A DNA stretch of 64,000 nt from Sorex araneus (GCF_027595985.1 NC_073303.1:25844565-25908564); one strand, 5' to 3'; shown: positions 1 through 12,454, counted from the stretch's first letter. Numbers and translations are program-made. The notes: generated by a model from the letters alone, not told the origin.

Positions 1-364
1 CTTGACATTCGATCTGGGCCGTCGTACAAGAGGGAAGGAGGCACTTGCCTCGCACGTGGCTGACCCCAGCCGGGAGCTGCCCTAAACACAAAACACACTC
101 TACACGCACACGCATTTCCCTCCTTCCTTTCTCTTGTTGCTGGTGGCAAGGGGGGGGGGGTCAGAGCTCACACGCTCGGCCGCGGTGCCAGTGGGGAACA
201 GACAGCAGAGCTGCTGCAGCAGGGGGCTCGGGGTGCCAGGGCCTGTGGGCAGAGGCGTGGGGCGGGGCCAGGGGCCAGTCTTCCCAAAAGTGCCCCCCAC
301 GGGTGCTATCTCCCTGGACGGGGGCAAGGGCAGGAAGAATGCATGGGGAGACGAGGCATGTGTG

Positions 365-369
365 GCCTC

Positions 370-408
<39 letters not shown>

Positions 409-414
409 TGTATA
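365..414. repeat. (TG)n microsatellite
   Basis: A nearly pure TG run interrupted by TA steps. The surrounding 1-600 holds no gene signal, only a short T tract at about 471-484. Confidence 0.9.
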
Positions 415-607
415 CACACTTTCCGATTGTTTGCTTAAAGAGGGCACAAGGAGGGAAGGGCATGAGTCAACTTTTTTTTTTTTTCCTGAAAAGAGGGAAA
501 TAGGTCAAATAAGTTTGGGAACCTCTGCAGGGATCGGATTTGCAGCTGCACGCATACATGGTACCACATTTCTATGTCTCACATATACACTTCAAAAATA
601 AATTTAA

Positions 608-1195
608 GGGGCTGGAGCGACAGCACAGAGGGTAGGGTGTTTGCCTTGCACGCGGCCAACCCGGGGTTTAATTCCCAGAATCCCATAGGGTCCCCCGGGC
701 ATTGCCAGGAGTAATTCCTGAGTAATTCCTGAGCAGAGCCAGGAGTAACCCCTAAGCATTGCCGAGTGTGACCCAAAAGGCAAAAAAAAAAAAAAAATAT
801 ATCAGCAGACTGGCCCCAGCGGTGACTCAGAGCGACAGCACAGCGGGGAGGCGTCTGCTTTTCCCGCGGCCAACTGTGTTTGATTCCCAGCATCCCATAG
901 GAACCCCCGAGCACTGCCAGGAGTGATCCCTGCATGCAGAGCCAGGAATGACCCCTGAGCAACACTCGGTGGGCCTAAAAACCCAAACTGGATAAATAAA
1001 CAAAATGCAGACCCAGGGCTGGAGCTAGATACAGCAGGTAGGGCACTTGCTTGGCAGGTGGCTGACCTGGGCTTGATGCCCAGGACCCCACAGAGCCCCC
1101 CCACCCCCCCACCACCCGAGCACCGCCAGGAGTAATTCCGGAGTGCAGAGCCAGTCTCACTGTGTTCCCATGGCAGGTCAGCCCCCATCCCACGT
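608..1195 (+). mobile_element. Three consecutive SINE-A copies
   Basis: Copies at about 608-797, 811-978 and 1015-1195. The first has a clear A tail and an 11-bp internal duplication (GAGTAATTCCT twice). The second and third are progressively more decayed and lack tails. Confidence 0.8.
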
Positions 1196-1306
1196 CCCCA
1201 CCCCCCATCAAAACAACAGCAAAGTCAAACTCAGATTGCAGGCCTTCATTTCTTCCAGGAGACTGCAATTCAAGAGATCTTCAAACAAGGTATAAGAATC
1301 AACATT

Positions 1307-1389
1307 GTGTACACACACACACACCCCAGAGCCAAGAATCAATATTGTGTACACACACACATATACCCAGAGCCAAGAATCAACATTGT

Positions 1390-1441
<52 letters not shown>
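1307..1441. repeat. (CA)n with duplicated spacer
   Basis: Three CA tracts separated by copies of CCAGAGCCAAGAATCAA then (C/T)ATTGTGTACAC. The last tract is the longest, about 50 bp. Confidence 0.85.
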
Positions 1442-1443
<2 letters not shown>

Positions 1444-1774
1444 CCAGCCCTGCCAGCTGAGCTGCATCAGGGAAGGATGCGGCAGCATCTGGGACGGCTC
1501 ATTCCAAGGCCAATCTGCGGCGCTGGAGGCTCCCAGGGGGCCGGGCTGCGGCTGCAGAGGTGGCGGGGCGCAGAGAGGATCACTCCTCGGCTAATAAATC
1601 CCAGGCAGCCTGGCCGCTGCCGCTCAGGCCCAGGGCAGCGAGCAAGGCGCTCGCACAAAGCCTACTCTGGGAGCTTCTCCCGGCCCAGTGACCTCACCTG
1701 CACACTGGAAAAGGGGGACGAGCACGACCTCCACCCCAAAGTCCCAAATATACCGCAGGGCCCCCTCCCAGCTG

Positions 1775-1925
1775 GGAGCGGGGGGAAGGTGCTTGCCCTG
1801 TGGCCGACCAGGGTTTGATTCCCCGGCGCCCCAGCTGGCCCCCCGAGCACTACCACAAGCGATCCCCGAGCGCAGAGCCAGGAGTAAACCCCGAGCGCTC
1901 ACAGGGGTGGCCTGGAAACAAAACA
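1775..1925 (+). mobile_element. Decayed SINE-A
   Basis: Recognisable from GGTTTGATTCCCCGGCGCC, GAGCGCAGAGCCAGGAG and the closing CAAAACAAGACC. The head is eroded. Confidence 0.6.
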
Positions 1926-3290
1926 AGACCAAAACAAATGAAAGTTAAAGCAGCCGGTGGGAGCTGCAGGGAAGGTGCGAGCAGAGTCGCCCAGGGCAGA
2001 CCGGACGCTTGTCGCCTGGGTTCAGAGAGAGGAATCCCCCCACCCGCGTCTCTGTCGTCTGCACAGCGCTTTCCCGCCGGGCCCCTGGGGGGAGGGGGGG
2101 ACTGCTGCCACGGCACTGACTCAAGCAACAGCCCCGCTATTCTCCTGCGGTGACTCCGGCAGTGCTCGGATCCATCCCCACTTCCCCGCCGAGCGTGCAG
2201 GATGACCCTCGTGGACGCCCCATCCTGCCCTCGCACCCACCTCCCTGCCCGCGCCCCGCGCGGTGTCCTCCTGACTCCCGGACACAGCAAGCCCTTCAGT
2301 GGTCCTTCCCGGCCGCTTTGTTTGGGGCGATGTTCTGAAGCAATAGAGAGCTGGGGTGGAAGGCAACCGCTTCCGGGCGCTTGGCCTTGACCCCACGTGA
2401 CCCGTCCCGCCCACCCGGCCCTGCCCCCTGCAACTGCCCCCACAGCAGCCCTTCTCGACTTTCGTTATCCCTGCTGCCTTTAGCAGAGGCATCTCCGGGG
2501 GTGCTCAGGTGTGCAGGTCACCCCTGGGAGCCCCCAGAGTCACGCCCCCATGCGTGGTGCCCGGGGCTGACTGGACTGGGGGCCTCGCGTGCTCGCATGT
2601 GCTCTGCCCTGGGCTCCCTCTCCCCCACCCTCACTTGGGTCACGTCAGCCTGCTTGTTTCTCCCCAGCACCCCCCGCCCAGAACCCACACCCCCAAGGCA
2701 ACATCTGCGGCCCCTATTTGTGAGACATGACATGCGGGTTACTCATTGCAGCGGGAGACCGGAAAAGGCGTCAGTCACACCCACCCATCAACAAACCGGG
2801 ACCAGCACGGACCAGCACGTCCACACGCGGGCCAGGGGAGCAGCGAGGAAGAATGAGGAAGCGCGGGGCGGGCTCTGCCCTGGGAAGCCAGGATGAGGCA
2901 CCCCCCCCCACCCCCAGCCTCAGCCCCCAGGACACAGGCGGAGGAGGGAGCCATCAGCTGGGAAGTGTGACTGTGATCCCCGAAAGAGCAGGGCGAGTGA
3001 CGGGAAGGACAGCGCAGCGAGCCTTGCGCAGGGGCCGGGAGGCAAGTACCTGCGGGACCTGCAGCCTGTCCGGAGTGACCTAGTCAACGGGCAGCTCTGG
3101 GAGAGCCAACGCTTGCTCCCGGGAGGAGGGACAGACACAAGGCTGCTTCCGCCCCGTCGGCTCAGAGCAGTGACGGAGACTAGTCAGGGCACCGAGGCAC
3201 GGAGGCAAACCAGGTACTTAAGAGTGGCAAGGGGAAAAGCCAAGCCGTATTAGCAGGGAGGGAGCTGGAGGCAGAGCATTGGAGGGGACA
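1926..3290. other. Unique GC-rich intronic DNA
   Basis: No coding exon, conserved RNA or retroposon is recognisable. The open frames across it (for example 2381-2896) have no family resemblance and look like chance frames in GC-rich DNA. Confidence 0.5.
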
Positions 3291-3297
3291 CACATAC

Positions 3298-3299
<2 letters not shown>

Positions 3300-3332
<33 letters not shown>

Positions 3333-3632
3333 ATTACAGAGGACAAGACACACACACACACACACACACACATACACACACACACAGTCTATTACAGAGG
3401 ACAAGATCCAAGCTAGAAAAAAAAAACAAATTGGAAGACACACACACACACACACTCTATTACAGAGGATAAGACACACACGCACACTCTATTACAGAGG
3501 ACAACACACACACACACACACACACACAGAGACAGCTCTATTACAGAGGACAAGATCCAAGCTAGAAAAAAACCGAACTGGAGTACCTAGAGTACACACA
3601 CACACACACACTTTATTACAGAGGACAAGACA

Positions 3633-3667
<35 letters not shown>

Positions 3668-3766
3668 CTCTATTACAGAGGACAAGATCCAAGCTAGAAA
3701 AAAACCGAACTGGAGTACCTAGAGTACACACACACACACACACACTTTATTACAGAGGACAAGACA

Positions 3767-3805
<39 letters not shown>

Positions 3806-3852
3806 CTCTATTACAGAGGACAAGATCCAAGCTAGAAAAAAACCGAATTGGA

Positions 3853-3889
<37 letters not shown>

Positions 3890-3895
3890 CTCTAT
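3300..3895. repeat. Composite array of (CA)n and an ATTACAGAGGA spacer
   Basis: Ten occurrences of the motif TATTACAGAGGACAAG (last one variant) alternate with CA tracts. In the second half they form a higher-order unit of about 135-138 bp (starts near 3533, 3670 and 3808) containing GATCCAAGCTAGAAAAAAAC. The final spacer runs on into L1-like sequence, suggesting where it came from. Confidence 0.85.
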
Positions 3896-4515
3896 TACAG
3901 AAGACAAGATCCAATCTAGAGAAAACCCAAAGAAATACACTAACAGCGCCTTTAGAAGTAGGAAGTCCAGCAAGGCTGCAGGATACCAAATGAACATTAA
4001 AAAAAAAAATCAATTGTTTTTACAGACCAGCAATAACTCAAGAAATCTACTCAGACAGAGTCCTTGTAGCCCTGGACAGAGAAAGGGGGAAAATAGCAGA
4101 AACAGAGAATTTCTACCAAGAAAGTATTTCAAAGAATCAGTAAAACCAGGTGGCGGCTCTCTGAAAAAAAATTAACAAGATAGATCAAACTTTCGCCAGC
4201 CTCACGAGGAAATGAAAGAGAAAATGTTCAAATTCATTGGATCAGAGATGAAAGGAGAGACATTACAACGGATCCTTTAGAAACTCAAACTATAATGAGA
4301 GGCTCCTAGGAACAACTTCTCTCAAGCTGGAGGAGAACCTAGAAGAAATGGGTAGATTCTTAGAGTCCTGTGTAATCTCCCAGAACTGAACAAGGAGGAA
4401 GTAGGAAGGTGAACCAGGCCAATTACAATTAAGGAAACTGAAACAGTAATTAAGAATTTCCCCAAGAATAAAAAAGTCCAGAGAATTTCCTGGAGAGCCC
4501 AAAATACTTGTTAGG
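3896..4515 (+). mobile_element. L1 ORF2 fragments (rearranged)
   Basis: Two L1 ORF2 pieces lie side by side. About 3960-4035 resembles the late-RT segment around GYxxN..KS. About 4155-4512 resembles the earlier segment from KINKID to the KSP region (AACAAGATAGATCAAAC, CTAGAAGAAATGGGTAGATT, CAAGGAGGAAGTAGGAAG). Their order is inverted relative to an intact L1. Stops and frameshifts throughout make it a dead copy. Confidence 0.6.
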
Positions 4516-4935
4516 GTAATCAAGGGCCCCTGCAAGAATGACAGGAAGAAGATCCATACCCAGATACATTCTGGGAGTTAAGTCCCGGTCTGAGAGTAAA
4601 GAAAAGGCTCATAGAGCAGAGAGGGCAGAGCACAGGTGAGACCCAGATTTGGTCCCTCCCACCGCATGGTCCCCAGCACTGGGGATGAGCACTGAGCACG
4701 GGTGGATAAGGTCCCAGCACCCCACAATTAAGAAAAAAAATGCTCACGTGTTTCAGAGAAGACCAGATAACTGACAAAAGATGAAGAATCTAATTCGTTC
4801 AATACATTCAACTGATAAATGTTTTTTTCAGTGAAAAGAATGGAATCTGGGGCCCCACATAGCCCCGGCTGAGGTCTCACACGTCCTTCCACTGAGCTAC
4901 ATGCCCGGCCCCGACTGTTCATGTTAAAACATGGA

Positions 4936-5156
4936 CCAGCAGCCTACGAATTCTTTTTTATTCCTTTTCTTTTTGGGTCACACCCAGCGATGCACAGGGG
5001 TAACTACTCCTGGCTCTGCACTCAGGAATCACTCCTGGCGGTGCTCAGGGGAACCATATGGGATGCTGGGAATCGAACCCGGGTCGGCCACCCGTGTGCA
5101 AGGCGAACACCCTCCCCGCTGTGCTATGGCTCCAGCCCCAGCAGCCTACGAATTCT
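4936..5156 (-). mobile_element. Full-length SINE-A with target-site duplication
   Basis: A minus-strand element at about 4955-5137 from T-rich tail to CTCCAGCC head. It is flanked by direct repeats CCAGCAGCCTACGAATTCT at 4936-4954 and 5138-5156. The long intact duplication marks a recent insertion. Confidence 0.9.
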
Positions 5157-5274
5157 GATGCATCCACACTCAATCACACGATAAATCAGGAGTGGGGTCA
5201 TGGGAAGCCCCTGGGCTTGCTGGTGGGAACCCACAGAGGGCACAGTTGCTAGGGAAAAGAGCCCAACAGTCCCT

Positions 5275-5400
5275 GAGACCAAAAATAAAATTACCACATG
5301 ACCCGGCGGTACGACTTCTGCGTAGATATCCAAAGAGAAATGAAAGTTGGGACACAAACAGCTCACTGGACATCTCCGTTTGCCAGGTGTGACACGGACA
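5275..5400 (+). mobile_element. L1 3'-end fragment
   Basis: Contains the decayed DPAIPLLGIYP-type segment (AAATTACCACATGACCC then TAGATATCCAAAGAGAAATG) typical of the C-terminus of L1 ORF2. The copy is short and has no open frame. Confidence 0.5.
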
Positions 5401-6780
5401 AGAGCCAAAAGGCCAAGCAACGGTCCAGACACTGGGTCCACCAAGTGTGGTCCCAGTGACGCCGAGCCTCGGAGATGGAAGCCTGACACTTCCGACGGCA
5501 TGGATGAACGTCCTCGAGACGCTCGACTAGGGGGAAGGTGTTAGCCAGAAAAGGGCCGGAGCGCCTGCTCTGCGGGAGGGAAGACTGGCTTTGATCCCCA
5601 GCACCACACGGCCCTGAGCACTGGGCTGGGAGTAGCTCTGGAGCACTATGCTAAGCATGGCCCCAAACCTAAAACAACCCCCCACCCCCCACACACACAA
5701 AGGGACAACTAAGGGGTGATCCCATGTACACGTGGTCCTAGTTCCTAGAGTACTTAAATTCAGCTGCAGGCGCTGGGGGTGTGGGGCGACGGGAAACTGT
5801 TTAATGGGTGCAAAAGCCTCATTCCTACAAGATGCAAGAAACTGTGCGGAGGGACAGTGTGACGGAGTAATGCCACGGAACTGTCCACTCGAGCAACAGC
5901 CGAGGGCCAGAGACAGGACAGTGGGGAGGGCCGGACACGGACGAGGGAGGGAGTACCGGGATCAAGTACCGGGGTCTGGAGGGAGTGCTGGGGCCGAGTC
6001 CCACACCGGCACACACAGAGGTGATGGTGGCGGAGTCCTGGGGCCGGGCCCGACAGCTGCGCCATCCAGAGAGGAGAGGCGTCGGGAGCACGTGCTCGCA
6101 CTGCGTGGAATCCTCCCAGCGCAGAGAGAGCGAGAACAGGGCCCGGGGGCCTGCAATGGCCTCGCGTGCAGCCCACCGGGGTTCAATCCAGTGACCCCCC
6201 CGAGCCCTGCTGAGAGAGACCCTTAGGTGCACAGCCAGAAGTGAGCCTGAGCACTGCCGGGCGTAGCCCACAAACAGGCCAACAACCCCCAATACCTTAA
6301 AAAAAAAAAATCAAACCGATAACAACAAAACCAACTTGAAGTATACAGAGCAGGGGCCGGGCACCAGCGCAGCGGCACAGGCCTGGCACACTGCCGATGT
6401 GGGTGCCAGGAACTGGGCGCAGCCCTGGGGGCACCCGTGATGCCGGCACGGTCTGAGTCACCCCAGCATCACAGAGGCCCAGTCCATTCTTGGGCCTGAC
6501 ACCCTCTCTCCAACCGGCTGGGGTCACCCCCGGCCTGGGAGGTCCAAATAGGCAGAACACAGCGGAGCTGAGAGCAGGTCATGGTCGCTGCCTTGCACAA
6601 AGCCATTTGGTCCCCAGGACCGCACAGGGTCCCTGGAGCCCCACCAGGAGCAACCCCTGCCCAGAGCCAGGAGTAAACCCGTCCCAAGGAGAGTCGGGTG
6701 GGCAAACACGAAACCACAGACAGGAACTCTCACTCTCACATTCTGCCTCGTGGCGCAGTGATTCCAGAATACCTCCCTGG

Positions 6781-6990
6781 GCCCGTGTTCTAGCATATGT
6801 GTTCCTAGGCCCGTGCTCTAGCATACGTGTTCCTGGGCCCGTGCTCTAGCATACGTGTTCCTGGGCCCGTGTCCTAGCATACGTGTTCCTGGGCCCGTGT
6901 CCTAGCATACGTGTTCCTGGGCCCGAGTCCTAGCATACGTGTTCCTGGGCCCATGTTCTAGCATATGTGTCCCTGGGCCCGTGTACTTGC
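6781..6990. repeat. 28-bp minisatellite
   Basis: About seven units of TGTTCCTGGGCCCGTGYYCT then AGCATACG, with single-base variants (GTCC/GCTC/GTTC). It decays at its right end into CATGCGTGTCC units. Confidence 0.9.
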
Positions 6991-7009
6991 ATGCGTGTCC
7001 CTGGGCGTG

Positions 7010-8560
7010 TGTCCTTGGATGCGGTTCTTCCTGAGCCCGTGACCCTGGACCCGCCTTCCCACCTGCCTGTTTCCGCCGCCCTGTCCCCGGCTGTCCTCTG
7101 CTGTCCTCGCGGCTCTCTAGCTGCTCACAGCCCTTCATCCCCCACGGCCCCGCTTCCCGCTCTCCACGGCGAGCCGCTAGTGTAGGCGCTGCCCCGCCTC
7201 TCGGCCATCCAGAGGCTGAGACACCAGCCCCCAGAGTCACGCACGGCGGGCCGGGTGGTGGCGGGCAGCCCGTGTCAGCTGAGGGGTTAGGTTTCACACA
7301 GAGACGTAATTATAGCTCAGGAGTGGAGGAAGGGAAGACGGCCAGGATGGGGCATGTGGGGAAAACAAGTCCGACCCACTCGCAGCTGGTGGGAGTCGTC
7401 CCGCTGGCAACTGTGACTCCTGGCCTGGCCCCCACCCAGGGCCCCGCCTGGCCAACCTGTGTGTAGACCAGAGTGACCCAGACCAAAGTTCAGCCCCCAG
7501 ACTCACAGGCCGAGATTGGACCCGCGGGACATCCTGGGGAGGGTTGTCCATCGGAGGTGGGGGCAGCTGGGGAGGGGGGCGGCCGGGGAGAGGGCATCCA
7601 GGGGAGGGGGGCGGCCGGGGAGGGGGGCGGCCAAGTTCGTATTCCCAGAGCATCTCCACTCCCCTGCTCTCTCGGCTTCCTACAGCGGCTTCTGAGCTGA
7701 CAAGGCTGAGGATGCCGGGAACATCGGCCCTGGACCCCGTAACCCTGCAGGTGCCCACCTGCTGCCCAGGGAGCCGCTAAGGGCCTGGCAGCCAAGCATG
7801 CCGACCCGTCAAACCACCTGGTCTGGGCAGGGGGGAGGGGAGGGAATTCCCGGGCCGGAGGGGCAGAGGGCTGGGCCATGCGGGACCCACGCGCTCCCTC
7901 TAGGTCTGGTGTCCAATCAGCATCAAAACCCAGGGACTCAGCCGCACCCCGCCATGGAGCCGCCTTCCCGGCCCCTGCGCGCTGCCCTCTAGGGAATAAA
8001 ACTGTCCACAATCAGACAGTGCTGGCCTGGCCTGGCTTCAGGGAAAAACCTGGAGGGGGAGGAGTGGGGGGGGGTGTGCAAAAGTGGGGGACCTGAGCCA
8101 CAATGGACGGGGGATGGGAAAAGCGGGTCACAACACGGAACGCTGAGCAAGAGGCCCCGTCCGGCGTTGCTGCCGTGTCCTGGTGGCACACCGCGCTCTC
8201 CAGGGCCACGTGGACCCAAGCCGGCCTCGCCCCCGCCGGGCACACACAACACCCCGGGCCTCGCTCCTGGCACCAATACACATTTCCAAGAGCAAAAATA
8301 ACGGAAAGTGGCTGCGCAGTCCCAGGGAGACGTGTGAGACGGAGAGCAAAGCCCACAGCAGACAGTCTGGGGGCACCCCGGGGACGCCCTGTCTCTTCTC
8401 GAGCTTCTCCGCACTTCCTGTCCACAGTAAGGATGAGTCCAGCGAGCGGACTCGTTTCTAAGAACGACAAAGACACACAGGTGCCAGAGAAATAGGAGGT
8501 GGCGAAGGCGCCTGACTTGCATGTGGCCGGCCCGGTTTAGTCCAGGAGTGACCCCAAGCA
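7010..8560. other. Unique GC-rich intronic DNA
   Basis: Contains a short imperfect GGCGGCCGGGGAGGGG array at about 7570-7630. No exon or retroposon is recognisable. A possible AATAAA at 7995 follows only a 12-codon open frame and is not convincing. Confidence 0.45.
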
Positions 8561-8649
8561 CAGGGGTGGGGGAGTCCCTGAGCACGGGCAGGTTGGGCTC
8601 CTAATCAAAATAGCAACAACGATAATAACTGCTATCAAATACAAGTTTC

Positions 8650-9127
8650 CAAGCTGTGTGTGTGTGTCTGTGTAACTGTGTGTGAATGTGTGCGACTGTG
8701 TGTGCGAGTATGTGTGTGACTGTGTATGCATGTCTCTGTGTGACTGCGTAGGTGAGTGTGGGTGTGTCTGTGTGACTTGTGTATGCGTATCTGTGTGACT
8801 GTGTGTATGTAAGTGTATGTGTATCTGTGTGTGACTGTGTGTACGCGTGTCTCTGTGTGACTGTGTGTATGAAAGTATGTGTATGTGTCTGTGTAACTGT
8901 GTCTGGGAGTGTGTGTGACTATATGGGCGAGTATGTGTGTGACCGTGTGTATGCGTGTCTCTGTGTGACTGCACAGGCGAGTGTGTGTGTCTGTGTGACT
9001 TGTATATGCGTATCTGTGTGACTGTGTATGCAAGTGTGTGTGTGTCTGTGTGTGACTGCGTGTACGAGTGTCTGTGTGACTGTGTATGCGAGTGTGTGTC
9101 TATGTGACTATGTGTGTGTGTGTGTGG

Positions 9128-9194
<67 letters not shown>

Positions 9195-9195
9195 T
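8650..9195. repeat. Degenerate (TG)n tract ending in (GA)n
   Basis: About 500 bp of TGTGTGACTGTGTATGCG-type repeats with a loose period of roughly 30-40 bp, then a pure (GA)n run at 9140-9192. Long open frames on both strands are a by-product. Confidence 0.9.
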
Positions 9196-9299
9196 TCCTG
9201 GGAATCAAACCTGGGGTCTCGGGAGACAAGTGCTCGACGACAGAGCCACAACTTCAGCCCTCCAAAGGTGCCTTTTATTGTTTCAAAGCCTTTAGTTCT

Positions 9300-9597
9300 G
9301 TTCTGTTTGGGGGCCACACCAGCAGCGCTCAGGGCTTACTCCAGCTCTGTGCTCGGGGATCACTCCTGGCGGGCTCGGGGTACTGTATGGGGTGCCGGGG
9401 ACCAAACCTGAGCCCCTGTACGATTGCTCTGCTGCTCCCCTCCCCCTACTGAAACCGGGCCTCGCCCAGTGGTGCTCAGGCTTATTCCTGACTGTCTCGG
9501 CAGGCTCGGGGGCGCCTAGGGGTGCCAGGGATCCAACCTGGGCTGGCCGTACTCGAGGCAAGCGCCCCAACCCTCGCACTATCTCCCCAGCCTCCTA
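9300..9597 (-). mobile_element. Two decayed SINE-A copies
   Basis: Minus-strand copies at about 9300-9432 and 9455-9597, recognisable from GGGGGCCACACCAGCAG, CACTCCTGGCGGG and ACTATCTCCCCAGCC. Confidence 0.65.
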
Positions 9598-10420
9598 CAG
9601 CCTTGATCTGTAGCCAGCTCAGCACCGTGCCTGAGTCAGCCCCTCCCCAAACTCCTCAGTGGCTGTGTCTGTATCCAGAGAACACACTCCCCACTCCTCT
9701 CTCTCTCCCCCTCTCCGCCGGAGCACCCAGCTTAACGCCAGGGTCTCAGGAAAGTGCAAAACCAAAGCCAGAGTGGGGACGCAGGCGGCCTTGGGAGGGG
9801 AGAGTCCCCATCTCACTTCCCTGCCTCTGCAGGGCCTCGCAGGGACCCCACGGCACCCCCTGACTTGAGGCCACAACCTAGGCCACCAGCGGCCGGATCT
9901 AACGGGGAGGACCCGGGGCCCTGAAGTTCTTTGGGCCCATCGCCTGGTGCTGGGGCCCTGGCAGAGGCCCCGGGCCTGTGCAGGACGTGCTCTAATTCCG
10001 CCGCTCCCAGGCCTGGGCGAGACGGACCTCCGGGCTAAGGAAAAGGAGGCCCGTGAGAACAAGCCAGGACACTGCAAGCCCCCTGCAGGCTGGCTCTCAA
10101 CCATGCGCCTCCCCCGACAGACCCCAGAACACTGTCAGGGGGCGCGTGTCACAGGCAGCTTCCTGTCCTGCCCCGGGGCACTCTGCTGCCTCCTCCCAGG
10201 CTCCCCAAGGCCATCCCTGTACCCAGCCCCTGCCTCCAGCCAGCAGACAGGGACAGAAAGAGGAAAATCTCCAAAAATAAATCAGGGAACCAGGAGTAGC
10301 ACACCAGACGGGATGGGATGGAATGTAGAAGGCGACCAATGTCGATGAACAAAATTCCAAGACAGAAGGCTTAGCCCGTCATGACATCTTAGTAATAATC
10401 TCTTATACGAGGACGTAACC
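9598..10420. other. Unique intronic DNA
   Basis: No exon or known repeat seen. It includes a partial CTCF-like core (GTCAGGGGGCGCG at about 10132-10144) matching only part of the consensus. Confidence 0.4.
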
Positions 10421-10427
10421 GTGTCAA

Positions 10428-10678
10428 GGTAGCACTGTAGCACTGTCGTCCCGTTGTTCAGTGATTTGCCCGAGCGGGCACCAGTAACGTCCCCATTGTG
10501 AGACTTGTTACTGTTTCTGGCATATTGAATACACCATGGGTAGCTTACCAGGCTCTGCTGTGCGGGTGGGATACTCTCGGTAGCTTGCCAGGCTCTCCGA
10601 GAGGGGCGGAGGAATCGAACCCGGGTCAGCCGCATGCAAAGCAAATGCCCTACCACTGTGCTATTGCCCCAGCCGGCA
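10428..10678 (-). mobile_element. SINE-B, full length
   Basis: Minus-strand copy running from the AGCACTGTAGCACTGTCG tail to the CTATTGCCCCAGCC head. The B-box is intact. Short direct repeats TCAAGGTA at 10424-10431 and 10679-10686 (sharing the edge) suggest the target duplication. Confidence 0.85.
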
Positions 10679-10719
10679 TCAAGGTAAGACATAGAAAATC
10701 TTCACTAACTTTCTTCTGT

Positions 10720-11130
10720 GGAAACATTTTTTGATCATTGTTAGCAGACTATTGACAATAAGCAATATTAAATAAATTAGTGAGGGCCATTCTCAGCAGC
10801 TTTACATAACAAACAATACAAAATGTATTATTTCGGTTCTGCTTTGGGGCAGGGGTTGGGGTTTGGGATGGAAACATCCAAAATATGATGGTAAGAAGGT
10901 GTAATGGATTGGTGTATGAATATTAAACGTAATCAAGTATTGTGAACTACTTTATAAAATAGAAGAATTTTTAAAAAATTATTGAGGGCCTGCTATGGGG
11001 GCAGGCTTAGGGGGCGGTTGGGAAAAGTGGAGGGAAGGTGGAGGGAAGGTGGGATGGTGGTGGGACAGGTGTCTGGGATACTGAATGCTTGTAGCAAACC
11101 ATCACGAACAACTGTGCAAACCACAGTATT
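10720..11130 (+). mobile_element. L1 3'-UTR-like sequence
   Basis: AT-rich stretch with TGGATTGGTGTATGAATATT, then TGGGACAGGTGTCTGGGATA and CACGAACAACTGTGCAAACC. The last module recurs at 39.6 and 55.8 kb next to A-rich ends, so it behaves like a LINE 3' end. Confidence 0.45.
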
Positions 11131-11135
11131 CGCTT

Positions 11136-11349
11136 AAAGTGTAGGGGAGGGGGCTAGAGCGACAGCACAGCGGGTAGGGCGTTTGCCTTGCACGAGGTTG
11201 ACCCGTGTTCGATTCCCCGCATCCCATATGGTCCCCCAAGCACCGCCAGGAGTAATTCCTGAGTGCAGAGCCAGGAGTAACCCCTGAGCATGGCTCGGTG
11301 TGACCCAAACAACAACAACAACAACAACAACAACAAAAAGTGTAGGGGA
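11136..11349 (+). mobile_element. SINE-A with (AAC)n tail and 13-bp target duplication
   Basis: Element at about 11149-11336 ending in (CAA)n instead of pure A. It is flanked by AAAGTGTAGGGGA at 11136-11148 and 11337-11349. A similar (AAC)n tail occurs at 16,900. Confidence 0.9.
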
Positions 11350-11906
11350 AAAAAAATTTTTTTAAAAAAAGTCCCTCGGGGCCGGCGAGGTGGAGAGAGG
11401 ATGTGAGACTCTGATGCTCAGGGCCGTGCCCGGCAGTGCTTAAGGCCCCCTGTCGCTCATCCAGGCGGTGCCGGAGATGGAGCCGGGGTTCCCACTCACC
11501 AAGCGCGTGCCGGCCCTTTGGACCCCGGCCCCCAGATCCACCACTGCCCGTCGGAGCCCCACAGTCCTGCTGGCCACCCCTGCCGGGCAGGGTCAGGCCC
11601 CCAGAGCCCCCAGCCCCCTTCAGCCTTCGTCGGAGCCTGCAGCGCTGCAGATACCCGGGCCCGCCCCGGCTGGCGGCTCTCTGGCCCTCAACCCCGCTCC
11701 CGTAACTCCTGGGGAACCAACACCTGCCACAGGCCACGTGCCACAAAAGGCGCCAGGAAGAAGCCGCTTCCTTCCTCCTCGCACAGTGCTCACCAGGGCT
11801 CCCTTCCCCACCTCTCCACCGTCCATCCATCACACTGATTCATCCTTGGAGCAGAGCCGGGGTCATTTCCTGAGGCCCTCCCGCCCCCCCAGGCTGGGCC
11901 CACTGG

Positions 11907-11965
<59 letters not shown>
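11907..11965. repeat. (CA)n microsatellite
   Basis: Pure CA run of about 58 bp in otherwise unique GC-rich DNA (11,350-12,450). Just to the right, about 12,020-12,090, are three short units beginning TGCCCCCTGAACGTC. Confidence 0.9.
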
Positions 11966-11967
<2 letters not shown>

Positions 11968-12454
11968 TTCACTCCCTGCCCGGAGCAGAGGCAGGCACTG
12001 AGAGGCACAGCCACTGGCAGTGCCCCCCTGAACGTCACGGCCACTCTCGATGCCCCCTGAACGTCGCCACCCGTGATGCCCCCTGAAGGCGACCGTGCAG
12101 GGGCCCCGTGGCCTGAGCGTGGTTCTGCACAGAGACCAGGGCGAGCTGACGTGGCGGGCTCCAGCAGGGAGTGTTCTCGGAAGCCGCCGGCCTGGCCAGT
12201 CGGGCAGGTACACTCAGAGCTGGGAGCAGCCGGGCAGGCCCCCGCGGGCTTGCATCAGCCCGGCCCGAACCCGGCCCCAAGCCGGCCTTGTCACCTACGA
12301 GCTGTGCAGCTGCGGGCAACTTCCCTGACAAGTCTGAGCCTCACCATCGTGTGGGGAGAAGGGAGGGGATGACGCTGCCTCCTGCTCGGTGAGGGTGGGA
12401 TCCCATGAGGTCACGGGCCGGGGCTAAGGAGCCCGAGTCCACGCAGAGTGGCTA

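Noticed and set aside
7900-8010. Short ORF with CCAAT upstream and AATAAA downstream
   Set aside because: Only about 12 codons, no start context or splice support, and it lies in a presumed intron.
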